Shown: piece by piece, positions 45,101-52,249 of the stretch | Layout of the letters: every line of letters starts with the position of its first letter | Numbering within the stretch: the first letter of the stretch is position 1 | DNA from: Flavobacterium sp. KMS | GTDB taxonomy: Bacteria > Bacteroidota > Bacteroidia > Flavobacteriales > Flavobacteriaceae | Assembly: GCF_000813005.1 (NCBI RefSeq) | Contig: NZ_JSYP01000020.1 | Location: 28,583-92,582 of the forward strand | Direction of reading: 5' to 3' | DNA: 64,000 nt | Notes under the pieces: generated by a model | Told to the model about the DNA's origin: nothing | The model's input: only the letters and a program-made list of their open reading frames with translations | Database searches by the model: none | Made by a program: the position numbers and the translations under genes

Positions 45101-48100
45101 CATCTGGTATTTTATCTGATTTTGATTCTGGATATTCTTCTAATACTAAATGGGCATTGGTTCCGCTAAAGCCAAAAGCACTTACAACTGCCCGCCTAGG
45201 ATGTTTTATATTGAGTTCCCAGAGTTTAAGAGTAGTATTAATATAAAATGGAGTTTTCTCTAAAGATATCTCATCATTGAGTTGCTCAAAATGTAAGCTA
45301 GGTACAAGGAACTTATTCTTAAGCATAAGTATTGTTTTAATGACTCCCGAAACTCCTGCAGCTTCGGCAGCATGACCTATATTGGTTTTTACTGATCCTA
45401 GTGCACAGCTATTATCTAATTCCTGTTTTGTCCCGAAACTCGTTTTTAGAGCCTCAATTTCTATAGGATCTCCTAGTTTAGTTCCTGTACCGTGAGTCTC
45501 TACATATTTTATGGTTGCAGGATCTATATTATATTGGTCATAAATACGTTGCTGAAGTAAAGATTGTGCAACCCCATTAGGTGCCGTAATTCCATTGGTT
45601 TTACCATCTTGATTGATACCACTACCTTTAATGATAGCATGTATCTGGTCTCCATCTTTTATAGCTGCATCTAATCTCTTTAAGAATAGTACTCCAACCC
45701 CTTCAGAAGAAACAATTCCATCTCCTTTATTATCAAAAGTTTTGCATTTACCATCTTTCGAAGCCATTCCTACCTGACTGGTCCAAATATGCAATAATGG
45801 TGTACACATTAATTTAACACCACCCGCAAGAGCCATATCTGTTTCGCCCGAAACAATGCTTTGATATGCTCTGTCAATAGCTACTAAAGATGAGGAACAT
45901 GCTGTATCTAGAGTAAGAGCTGGTCCTTTTAGATTTAATAAAAAAGCAATTCTTCCTGCCAATATAGCCTGAGAATTCCCCATAAAAGCAAAACCATCTT
46001 TGGCAGCTTGATTCTGAGCCAATAGATGCTGATAATCTCCTGAACTTGCCCCTACAAAAACACCTACATTTTGTTTGTCGATTGATTTTGATGTGTAGCC
46101 TGCATCCTCTATAGTTCGCCAACATTCTTGTAAAAACAAACGCTGTTGAGGATCCATTAATTCAGCTTCCCGAGGAGATATTCCAAAAAACAAAGGATCA
46201 AATTTATCTTTGTCTTTTATAAAACCACCCCATTTACTATAGGATTTTTTTTGTTGTTTAGGATCATTATTGTACCAATCGATATCTTGCCATTCTTCTG
46301 CATCAATTTCTGTAATAGAATCGACCCCTTGTTTTAAGTTATCCCAAAACTCTATTATATTTTCTGCTCCGGGAAAACGACACGACATTCCAATTATAGC
46401 CACATCAGATTGTGCAGGTATTCTGGAATTTACTATATCCTCTCGCTGTACATTAGTACTTACTTTTCTCTCTTGTGGTACTAATAATTGTTTCTGATCA
46501 ATTTTTCTAAGTTCTAAGTTCTGAATTGAAATTAATTTACCCTGATCTGAAGTTATTTCTATCGAAAAAAGTAATTTATCCTCATCAGCTTCGTGACAAA
46601 TCATATGACAATCATAGTTTACGTCGGGTTGTGCAGACGCATGTATATTTATGGCTTCTACGCGGTAAGGCAAATACATAATCCCATCTATTTTTCCCTG
46701 ACGTTGTTGTATTGCTGCATACTGTATTGCAAATAGTAATGCTCCATCTAGCCATTGAGACACATAACTAATAGCCTGATTTTGTGGTCTGGTAACTGCT
46801 AGAATGCCTTTGGCAAATTCCTCTTTAACCTCTAGAGATTTTCTTACCTGAAAATAACTATCCGATAAAATATCTTTAGTCCAATTGGTTAGTTTCTCTA
46901 AGTCTAACTGAATTCCTGATGCAGTAGGTCTATAAATCAAATCATCGATTAAAGCAATTTCTTCGACAATAGTCCCCCTAACATAAACTTTTTGTGTTTC
47001 TTTATTACTAATTATAAATCGAATAGTTCCTTCATTAACTCTTTTCAAATTGAGCAAGACGGGAACCGTCTCCTCTTTTTGAGCAATTAAAGCTTCGGAG
47101 ATTCGAAATTGTTTTAGCGTTAAACTTTTTTTACCAAGTTGCTCGCTAAAAAAAGTATATAGCATTTCAATATAAGCATCCGTTGGTAAAATGTATTCAT
47201 TAAACACTTTATGATCTCTTAAACAAGGTGTATTTGCTATGTTTAAGTGATATTCAATAGTAGATTCTCCATCCTTTTCTATAGTGCCAATGATTCTAAT
47301 TGGTTTAAAAAAAGAATTAATAATATGCTTTTCTTCTTGTTTACTGTTTTTAATTGTATAATTCGAAATCAAATACACATACAACTCAGACAAGGTTGGA
47401 TAATTATAGAGTAAAGATGTTGCGCATTGTATACCAAACTCTTTGTTTATTTTCTTAACGAATTCTACACCCAAAATAGAATCTAATCCTAATGATGCAA
47501 AAGTATCTGTAGATGAAATTTCTTCTTTCTCCAGATATAAAAGCGCTGCCAGAACATTTTTTAGTTCTCCTTCATTAAAAACATATATAACTTCCTGCTC
47601 AGAGCTTTCTACAAAAGTCATTTTTGTTTCACTGGTTCCTGCTAATCCAAGGCTTAACGATATATAGTTACTTAATTCTGATACCGTAGGATAACTATAA
47701 ATTTGCGATGTAGGTATTGAAAGCTTCCATTTATTATTGATTTTCTTCACCAACTCTACACCTAAAATAGAATCTAATCCTAATGCTACAAAAGTTTGTG
47801 TGTCGTCTACTTCCCCTTCTTCCAAATACAATAAATCGGTTAGCAATGTTACCAACTCCTTTTGAATATTAGGATGTTGGTTTGTGTGATAATCCTTTAC
47901 TGTGTTAATTTTATCGATTTCTATACCCGATAATGATATTTTGTTATCAGAGGCGATAAAAACAGAATTTGTGTTGTCTAATGTCTGTAAGTAAGTCGCT
48001 AATTCTTTTAGGGTAGGATGATTATACAACTGTGCTGTAGCAAAATCAATATTCCATTGTTTCCTGATTTTTTTCGTGAATTCAACTCCTAAAATAGAAT

Positions 48101-51100
48101 CTAGTCCCAATGCTACAAAAGTTTGCTCAGGTTCTAATTCTTCTGTTGTCACATATAATAAATCACATAAAAGTTCTTTTAACGTTTTTTCATAATCCTC
48201 GTTTAAACTTTCATTCGATTTTATTTCCTTTACTTTTTCAACGATATTTTTATTATCCCTAAAAGTTTCAATGGGTTGTAGCTTGATCTTAGGAGAGCCC
48301 TCTTTTTTATTATGAATAGATGTTTCGCCTACAGGCTTAAGTGCACTTGCCAACTCTTTTACCGAAGGATAGCTATACAATTTTGCAGTATTTAATGAAA
48401 TACCTAAAGCTTTATTTATGTTTTTTGTAAACTCAACTCCTAGAATAGAATCTAAACCTAACTCAACAAATGTCTGGTCTACATTAATTTCTTCCAGATC
48501 CAGATATAATAAGTCTGCTAGTATCTGAGATAATAATGACTCTATATCTTCTAACTTTTCCTCTTGATAAGAAGGTACTACTACAACTTCACTCTCAATA
48601 GCTTGTACCTGATTTACAGGAACTAGCCTAATTTTATTTTCGGTAAAAATTTTCTTTGATTCCATAAAAGTGACCACTCGCTCTTGCGGAGTTATAACAG
48701 CTTGATTTGAAAAATCTTTAGAGTTTATAATTGGAGCGGTTGGATTTTCTTTCCTTTGAATCTCTTTGCCTATCCAAAATCTTTTTTTAGTGAACTGGTA
48801 AGTTGGTAAGGCTATTTTATACATTTGAACCTTGCCATATAATTGCTCCCAGTTTACATTTCCCCCTTTAGTCCAAAAAATTGCTAATGCATCAAAGTTT
48901 TGTTCTACTATATATTGCTTTGATATAGACTCTTCTTTATGAACCTCTTTGCATTGTTTTATATTTTCTGTATAGTATAATGCTGATGTTTTATTTTCTT
49001 TCGAAAGAAAGCTTTCCAATTTAACTAGCAAGTCTTTATGATCTTTGTAGGTAAAGGCTAATCGCTCCGCAAATTCTTCTTTGGCTGTTTGTAATGTATA
49101 TGCCAAAGATGCTAATCGGATTGTTTCTTGCTTTTGTATCCAGTTATATATTTTTTGAGCATATCTTTCCAGGCTTTCTTGGTTTAAAGCTGATAATACA
49201 AATACGTACGCAGGTAGTTCGATGCTTTCTTCCTCATCTGGCATCAGATTTTTATTATATGCTTCAACTACCACGTGAGCATTGGTCCCTCCTATCCCAA
49301 AACTACTAATACCTGCTCTAAGTGGCTCATTAGTGGGTGATTTCCATACTTGCCCCTCCTTTTGAATTATAAAGGGACTGTTCTCTAATTCTATATGTGG
49401 ATTTAATATTTGGAAATTTAGTGATGCAGGCAAATATTTGTTTTGCATAGCTAACACTACTTTTAATAATCCGGCAACTCCAGATGCAGCTTCCAGATGT
49501 CCGATATTCGTTTTTACCGATCCTAAGCTGCACCAATTTGTTAATGATTTATCTTTTTGTATGTGTTCAAATGCATCTCTAAGAGCTTTAACTTCTATAG
49601 GATCTCCCAGTGTCGTTCCTGTTCCATGGGCTTCGATATAGCTAACTGTTTCTATTGGAATATTGGCATTCTTATAGGCATTTGTAATCAGTTTTTGTTG
49701 CTGAAACGGATTAGGTACAGTTACTCCTCCTGAATATCCTCCATGATTAACTTCTGCACTTTTTATTATTCCTAAAATTTCATCTCCATCTTTCTGAGCT
49801 TTATCCAACGGTTTTAAAAGCATTACAACAGCGCCTTCACCTCTTACGTACCCATTTGCTTCTATATCAAACGTGTGACATTTTCCATCTTTGCTAAGCA
49901 TATTTGCATTACTGTAAGCTATACTTTTTGCTGGATGACACATCAAATGAATTCCTCCTACAACTGCCTGATCACATTCTTGTTGTCTCAATGCTTTTAC
50001 AGCTTCGGCTATTGCTACTAAAGAGGAAGAGCAAGCAGTATCAATACTCATACTTGGGCCTTCAAAATCATAGAAATAAGAAATACGATTGGCCAAAAGA
50101 GCAATAGCATTGCCTGTAGGTGTTCCCGGCTGTATGGAGTCATACTCTGCCACTACTCGTTCATAGTCACTACCACTTACCCCAATAAATACTCCTGTAT
50201 TACTTTTCTTGTATTGACTTGGTTTTTGCTTTGCATTTTCAAACAACTCCCAGGTTAACTCTAAAAGCATTCGCTGTTGAGGATCCATTAACTGGGCTTC
50301 TCTAGGTGAAATTTCGAAAAATAAAGAATCAAAACTTTCTATATCGTTTAGATATCCTCCATAATTGATTCCTTCATATTTATCCTCAATCCCTTCAGGC
50401 CAAACCCATCTATCCTCTGGTGTAATTGTTATCGATGAAATACCATTCTTAAGATTCTCCCAAAACGACTGCGGTGTATCTGCTTGAGGTAATCTGCAAC
50501 AAGTACTTATTATTGCTATATCCGCAGTATAATTTTTATCTTTTTCTTCTCTTTTTAAATCTTCTTTTACCGCTTTTCCTGAACAATACCCTATAATTTC
50601 CTTGACCGTATACAAACCAAAAAAATGACTTGGATTTGTTTTTAATCCACACTCAAGGTTAAGATGTTCTGATAGTTCTGTATAAATAATCGATTCTACA
50701 CCTAATTTGCGCAAGTCCGTATTTAAATCGATTTCACAACCTTCATAGACTGAATTAAAAAAGCCTATGACTGTATTAGTAAGTTCTTCAGCTGAAACTC
50801 CAGCATTATTATCAGCGATTCCTTCAAGAGATCTTTGAGGAGTTTCTATTTCTTCTTTTTTAATAAAAGAGTTACTTTTATTATCCTGTAAAATCTCTTT
50901 TTCCTTTTGTACTCCGTCTGAAATTTTACTGGATATAGTTACCTTTTGACTTAACCTCTTTACTGTAAATATTTTGGCAATAATCTGACCATCATTTTCC
51001 CTGTATAATGACGAAGTCAATCGTACAGTCAAATCATCCTCTAATAAGGCTTGATCAAGCTGATATCTTAATTTTTCATTAGGATTAGCATTCCCGTAAT

Positions 51101-51860
51101 AATGAATATCTCTGGCAATACAAGTAGCATGAATAGCCCAATTTATTTTTTCGTTTTCAATAAGAATATGCTCTTCAAAAAAATGACGCTCACATTTATC
51201 ACTTATGTTTGGATAAGATGCAAAATATAAAAGCCCAACCCCATTAATATCGTCATAAGGCTCTACTTCATAAGTTCTGGTAAATAATGGTTCTGCCAGT
51301 ATTGTAAATTCTGTGTCGTAAAAAGAATGCTTATTAGAAGTTTCTTCCTCATTGGATAAAGAAGATATATGGTTCTTTACATTAAAGAAGGCTTTAACGT
51401 ATTTAGGTATTATTTGTAATAATGGTACTTTAGAATCTTCTTTTTGAATAGGTGTGCCTTTGACTAAATTTTGATTATCATCATTCTTTCTAGCCGAAAA
51501 AATCGAAATCATTGAAGTTTGCAAAGTACTGTCTCTTGTTACATTTTTAACAGTCCCATTGCTCAAAAACATTTTGGTTCTATATTGTTCTATACACGAT
51601 TCAATTGTAGTTTGATCGTTCTCTACAAAACTTTTTAATCCAATATTGTTTTGGCAACTCCATTGTATCCTAACAAAACTGGCATAAAGACGCTCTCCAT
51701 TACTATCAAAGATAGCATCTGAGGGGGCCCCCAAACCCTTTGATATCATTTCCCAATGGATGTCTCCTAATTCTTTTAAAAGCCAATTCTCAGACATTCT
51801 CCCGTATAACATCTGAGGGATATTTAAAGAGTAATCTCTTTTTAGACAGTACGTATTCAT
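38202..51860 (-). CDS. trans-AT polyketide synthase PKS1: LnmK-like-ACP-KS-ACPx4-DHlike-KS-DH-KR-ACP-KS-DH-KR
   Basis: This is the first gene of the operon and starts the chain, 4552 residues. Residues 1-303 resemble LnmK, the double-hotdog acyltransferase/decarboxylase of leinamycin biosynthesis. An ACP follows (LGVESI near 388), then KS1 (about 443-868, Cys610) and four tandem ACPs (all LGLDSILGVE, near 1135, 1254, 1362 and 1459). A degenerate DH-like domain (about 1510-1790) comes next, then KS2 (about 1820-2240), DH2 (about 2424-2688), KR2 (about 2870-3075), ACP2 (YGFDSI near 3143), KS3 (about 3227-3655), DH3 (about 3835-4103) and KR3 (about 4320 to the end). It ends without an ACP; the MT-ACP that completes module 3 opens PKS2. 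No AT is present. The gene has a 389-nt upstream region with repeats. Confidence 0.95.
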   Translation of the reverse strand: MNTYCLKRDYSLNIPQMLYGRMSENWLLKELGDIHWEMISKGLGAPSDAIFDSNGERLYASFVRIQWSCQNNIGLKSFVENDQTTIESCIEQYRTKMFLSNGTVKNVTRDSTLQTSMISIFSARKNDDNQNLVKGTPIQKEDSKVPLLQIIPKYVKAFFNVKNHISSLSNEEETSNKHSFYDTEFTILAEPLFTRTYEVEPYDDINGVGLLYFASYPNISDKCERHFFEEHILIENEKINWAIHATCIARDIHYYGNANPNEKLRYQLDQALLEDDLTVRLTSSLYRENDGQIIAKIFTVKRLSQKVTISSKISDGVQKEKEILQDNKSNSFIKKEEIETPQRSLEGIADNNAGVSAEELTNTVIGFFNSVYEGCEIDLNTDLRKLGVESIIYTELSEHLNLECGLKTNPSHFFGLYTVKEIIGYCSGKAVKEDLKREEKDKNYTADIAIISTCCRLPQADTPQSFWENLKNGISSITITPEDRWVWPEGIEDKYEGINYGGYLNDIESFDSLFFEISPREAQLMDPQQRMLLELTWELFENAKQKPSQYKKSNTGVFIGVSGSDYERVVAEYDSIQPGTPTGNAIALLANRISYFYDFEGPSMSIDTACSSSLVAIAEAVKALRQQECDQAVVGGIHLMCHPAKSIAYSNANMLSKDGKCHTFDIEANGYVRGEGAVVMLLKPLDKAQKDGDEILGIIKSAEVNHGGYSGGVTVPNPFQQQKLITNAYKNANIPIETVSYIEAHGTGTTLGDPIEVKALRDAFEHIQKDKSLTNWCSLGSVKTNIGHLEAASGVAGLLKVVLAMQNKYLPASLNFQILNPHIELENSPFIIQKEGQVWKSPTNEPLRAGISSFGIGGTNAHVVVEAYNKNLMPDEEESIELPAYVFVLSALNQESLERYAQKIYNWIQKQETIRLASLAYTLQTAKEEFAERLAFTYKDHKDLLVKLESFLSKENKTSALYYTENIKQCKEVHKEESISKQYIVEQNFDALAIFWTKGGNVNWEQLYGKVQMYKIALPTYQFTKKRFWIGKEIQRKENPTAPIINSKDFSNQAVITPQERVVTFMESKKIFTENKIRLVPVNQVQAIESEVVVVPSYQEEKLEDIESLLSQILADLLYLDLEEINVDQTFVELGLDSILGVEFTKNINKALGISLNTAKLYSYPSVKELASALKPVGETSIHNKKEGSPKIKLQPIETFRDNKNIVEKVKEIKSNESLNEDYEKTLKELLCDLLYVTTEELEPEQTFVALGLDSILGVEFTKKIRKQWNIDFATAQLYNHPTLKELATYLQTLDNTNSVFIASDNKISLSGIEIDKINTVKDYHTNQHPNIQKELVTLLTDLLYLEEGEVDDTQTFVALGLDSILGVELVKKINNKWKLSIPTSQIYSYPTVSELSNYISLSLGLAGTSETKMTFVESSEQEVIYVFNEGELKNVLAALLYLEKEEISSTDTFASLGLDSILGVEFVKKINKEFGIQCATSLLYNYPTLSELYVYLISNYTIKNSKQEEKHIINSFFKPIRIIGTIEKDGESTIEYHLNIANTPCLRDHKVFNEYILPTDAYIEMLYTFFSEQLGKKSLTLKQFRISEALIAQKEETVPVLLNLKRVNEGTIRFIISNKETQKVYVRGTIVEEIALIDDLIYRPTASGIQLDLEKLTNWTKDILSDSYFQVRKSLEVKEEFAKGILAVTRPQNQAISYVSQWLDGALLFAIQYAAIQQRQGKIDGIMYLPYRVEAINIHASAQPDVNYDCHMICHEADEDKLLFSIEITSDQGKLISIQNLELRKIDQKQLLVPQERKVSTNVQREDIVNSRIPAQSDVAIIGMSCRFPGAENIIEFWDNLKQGVDSITEIDAEEWQDIDWYNNDPKQQKKSYSKWGGFIKDKDKFDPLFFGISPREAELMDPQQRLFLQECWRTIEDAGYTSKSIDKQNVGVFVGASSGDYQHLLAQNQAAKDGFAFMGNSQAILAGRIAFLLNLKGPALTLDTACSSSLVAIDRAYQSIVSGETDMALAGGVKLMCTPLLHIWTSQVGMASKDGKCKTFDNKGDGIVSSEGVGVLFLKRLDAAIKDGDQIHAIIKGSGINQDGKTNGITAPNGVAQSLLQQRIYDQYNIDPATIKYVETHGTGTKLGDPIEIEALKTSFGTKQELDNSCALGSVKTNIGHAAEAAGVSGVIKTILMLKNKFLVPSLHFEQLNDEISLEKTPFYINTTLKLWELNIKHPRRAVVSAFGFSGTNAHLVLEEYPESKSDKIPDDGTEQLILLSAKTEYSLKAQVLQMVDYLKESKESLKAIAYTLQLGRDVMQERLAIIGNSKEEIINHLSQFLNESNHEVLRGTVDKRKKTTVSITQEEMDAAILKKDYRTLARIWILGTNVDWALVYGNEQIRKVQLPTYAFEKERYWTEPVNSGITNESAVKIVQNQLHPLVHRNVSTSDGHLYISEYSGQETVYKDHVVNGNKVLAGVAYIEQASIALEQATGQRIWGLKDIFWQQPLLVNAKKEVFTRIISDSKNNSYEIYTKENGSDLIHGKGLAILQEPQKPEKIDVRRLLSLTHKNTSKEAFYAFLKTKGFDLGESFRGVQEQYSTPEFSISRIQLPLQSGYKMQPGALDSALQNALGWIMMEGVLDQALPFSMKTCYRFVDQLPETFWSYARKSKSNQAAHKVQEYDIDILDEQGNVLVQFLQCVFLPIKEKREKESANALDIQEIAWQKTPYIKNHDLVYDHTIVYVIGGNPILADAIRNSYEAEIQSITIENEISTYIQIFEDLKQRLHSKIRTQVIVLGSNEEYEQYGFLSGMLKTLTLEHPNFEGKVIAIKDFSTHNSHEILEILNKEQFNKAVEVKYTSLERLEKSNRQFTIHEQQYSAIKTAGVYVLVGGTGEIGRTVCDYILETPNTKVILLGRSEQPEKRLPEGAYYYQCDSTDAYAVATVFKEIRKQFTGINGVIYLAGITADSYAKNKTIPDVTKVLKVKIEGIKNIDKETQYDSLDFMVFFSSIAAIYGNIGQMDYAAANAFLDDYARYRETQRSKGNRYGITKSINWPLWKNGGMQISADTETFLQKKWGMQPMPNEEGIRALKQILSSDFVQASVIYKVSSEKVPTKIEDATNSNRISTKTLLEKLTQLAATLVKMNPEKIISHIELGDYGFDSILYTQFCNEINGFYGLDITPTLFFNYPTLDELATHLKANYTFSTEDEPYNQEKENIETFGNQEEEKKVDFDAYSNKAPKRKEVVIVGMSGRFPGAANVNELWERLKNKEDLITEVPESRWDWRTYYGDPQQKENTTLCKWGGFLDKIGEFDPLFFNISPVEAELMDPQQRLVLQEVYHALEDAAISIDTIKGTDTGVFIGVSSSDYSTLLKEQTNQIGMAQFATGSAHSVLVNRISYIFDLHGPSEPIDTACSSSLIAIHRAAEHIRNGHGTIAIAGGVNAILSPELTLSFSQAGMLSKDGRCKTFDQGANGYVRGEGVGILILKDLDQAIEDKNPIYGILKGSAENHGGKANTLTSPNPKAQQKLLIKAYQLAEVDPGLVSYIEAHGTGTPLGDPIETEGLKLAFEALYKDSESIYGQEAHCAIGSIKTNIGHLEAAAGVAGAIKVLMAMKNNTIPGNPLLQQPNHYLKLENTPFYLQKETTDWKVTKGKHKIAGVSSFGFGGANAHIVIEEYIANEKPNYSLKGIPVFAISARDMDDLNRLAKTIREYLLTNNTAFQDVLYTLQSGREVMECRLAFVVNDQKECINRLNEFITFDHGLNDMYIGTNEDSITDTDKEEFQNITNESFTDKDVNTIARLWSLGVAIDWKVLYGNKTPQKVHLPTYPFKQDHYWFVPTKNEKETIAKLFRKVHPLVQTTINDTTYESVFSGRESIFASHKVNGINVLPGAAQIEWIREVGNRYKEKSVTRITDVVFREAIQENYNEQVEVVVALEETENGLSYSFKKKSDATSIYSNGTIQYDLLPAIKTVVIDNIALRLPNSLSKEDYYKLLNDKGITYGKHFQGIQEIMYSDNEVLAQIYLTETEDKYMLSPFLLDSAVQTVMGLSFGFDKKNPTKLPFRIKEVKIYKELPQQFWSYAKKIAPAKGEVLPTYNVDLIDGDGEILVQFEGFVALNIKSEPIAEELSYSIEDLMYVSEWKRERLTKQEETHNGNALIISYQNEGSKMVNQLSAYLIDKDVTIFNSDDSSALPEGITDVYIVHDAPVEEALLVSETFWERNELAVFKLLKKLLSSSYIHKGLNITVLSDRTQKVVINDKVQCHGSGILGLLSSLAKEQSNWNVRIIDVDASNEITDQDIRRLLTIPFDSNGEIIAYRNQNTYIRNLYPLETQTITTKFKKGGVYVILGGAGGIGKVTTAYLVKKYQAQIFWLGRSAENESILDAQEEIAQWGPKPAYIQCNAILENEVKAAYHKIKQTYQNINGVFHSALVLRDSLMHQMNEKTFVEVFESKATASHYLIDVFAKEPLDFICFYSSMQSQVNALGQANYAAACMYKDSFAYTVQQKYNIPVQIINWGYWGSVGVVASDEYRNKMELLGIGSIEADEGMAILEEVIAQEHQQVIAAKFI
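42305..46410 (-). other. Module 2: KS2-DH2-KR2-ACP2
   Basis: KS2 has DTACSSS, ETHGTGT and TNIGH. DH2 reads HVVNGNKVLA, so the proline of HxxxGxxxxP is Ala, but DSALQ keeps the second catalytic pair. KR2 has GGTGEIG, FSSIAAIYG and DYAAAN, with the B-type Asp in AGITADS. The ACP carries YGFDSI. A reduced and probably dehydrated (E) unit is predicted. Confidence 0.85.
46495..47325 (-). other. DH-like double-hotdog domain between the ACP array and KS2
   Basis: The stretch has a DH-type histidine motif RDHKVFNEYILP (His and Pro kept, Gly replaced by Asn). In the second half it reads WLDGALL, where the catalytic Asp is kept but the following Gln/His position is Leu. The rest is diverged from the nine other DHs in this cluster. 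It may be a pyran-synthase-like cyclase, an isomerase or an inactive dehydratase. It stands after the ACPs of module 1, where no KR has acted, so ordinary dehydration is unlikely. Confidence 0.6.
47355..50535 (-). other. Module 1: KS1 and four tandem ACPs
   Basis: KS1 (DTACSSS at 50015-50045, EAHGTGT, TNIGH) is followed by the usual KS-flanking linker ending LPTYQFTKKRFW. Four ACPs then lie in a row at about 47355-48565, spaced 95-120 residues. All share LGLDSILGVE at the phosphopantetheine serine but differ between themselves, so they are diverged copies and not an assembly artefact. No KR, DH or MT belongs to this module, so a beta-keto thioester is expected unless it is altered in trans. 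Tandem ACPs in trans-AT synthases often mark beta-branching, but the usual Trp downstream of the serine is not seen here. Confidence 0.85.
50570..51860 (-). other. Loading module: LnmK-like AT/decarboxylase + ACP
   Basis: Residues 1-303 of PKS1 show an N-terminal half with GRMSENWLLKELGD followed by ERLYASFVRIQW. A second half has LLYFASYP and then ARDIHYYGNAN. Both halves fit the paired hotdog folds of the LnmK/Pnap_2097 family. LnmK self-acylates on a tyrosine (Tyr62 in LnmK, from memory), decarboxylates methylmalonyl to propionyl and loads an ACP. Tyr59 here lies in the comparable segment. An ACP with LGVESI follows directly. I infer that this protein primes itself with a decarboxylated short acyl starter such as propionyl. 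A different acyl group is possible. Confidence 0.72.
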
Positions 51861-52070
51861 GCTTTTTACTTTTTTTACTATAGCAATAAACTCGCATTGA
51901 TTAGTAAAGACAACTAAAAACAGCTAATCCTTTAATCTCATACATAGGGCGTCAACTTCCCCTTTGTTTACTTCTACATTTCAAAAAACCAATTTTAAGC
52001 TCTGCGTCCTTTATAACCTAATAGTAGATAACCCTCAAATTCATTAACCGTTTCTTTAACAAAAAGAATA

Positions 52071-52101
52071 AATAGCTCTTATAATAATATAATAAGCTAT
52101 T
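52071..52101. repeat. AT-rich hairpin in the PKS1 upstream region
   Basis: The arms AATAGCT and AGCTATT enclose an inner TTAT/ATAA pairing with one bulged base. On the minus strand a pyrimidine-rich stretch follows. It may be the terminator of the sensor kinase transcript or a leader structure of the PKS operon. The rest of the 389-nt gap 51861-52249 shows only the repeats listed here and no gene. Confidence 0.3.
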
Positions 52102-52171
52102 GGATTTTTATTGGTGAGACTATTAAAATAATTTAGTCCATTTACATTAATAATGGCACAGCCCACGATTG

Positions 52172-52187
52172 ATTTTTACGTAAAAAT
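52172..52187. promoter_or_regulatory. 16-bp perfect palindrome upstream of PKS1
   Basis: The sequence ATTTTTACGTAAAAAT is a perfect inverted repeat. It lies 16 nt to the PKS1 side of the direct repeats. It may be a dimeric regulator site for the polyketide operon. I could not find a clean TAnnTTTG box between it and PKS1. Confidence 0.4.
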
Positions 52188-52203
52188 AGCAGTTAGATTC
52201 CTC

Positions 52204-52244
52204 TAAAAATTACGGACTTTTAGAGTAAAAATTACGGACTTTTA
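52204..52244 (-). repeat. Two perfect 19-nt direct repeats, period 22, upstream of PKS1
   Basis: Copies at 52204-52222 and 52226-52244 read TAAAAATTACGGACTTTTA on the plus strand. On the minus strand, the direction of PKS1, each contains TCCGTAATTTTT. The period of 22 nt is two helical turns, as for a regulator binding twice on one face. They lie about 340 nt before the PKS1 ATG and just after the stop of the sensor kinase gene. A near-identical core occurs before the response regulator gene. Confidence 0.6.
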
Positions 52245-52249
52245 CTTGC

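Noticed and set aside
47355..48565. ACP array as an assembly or tandem-duplication artefact
   Set aside because: The four copies share the serine motif but differ clearly elsewhere and have linkers of different length.
1..51860. A cis acyltransferase domain hidden in a KS-DH linker
   Set aside because: Each KS is followed by only a short flanking linker ending in an LPTY-like motif. No GHSxGE-type motif is present.
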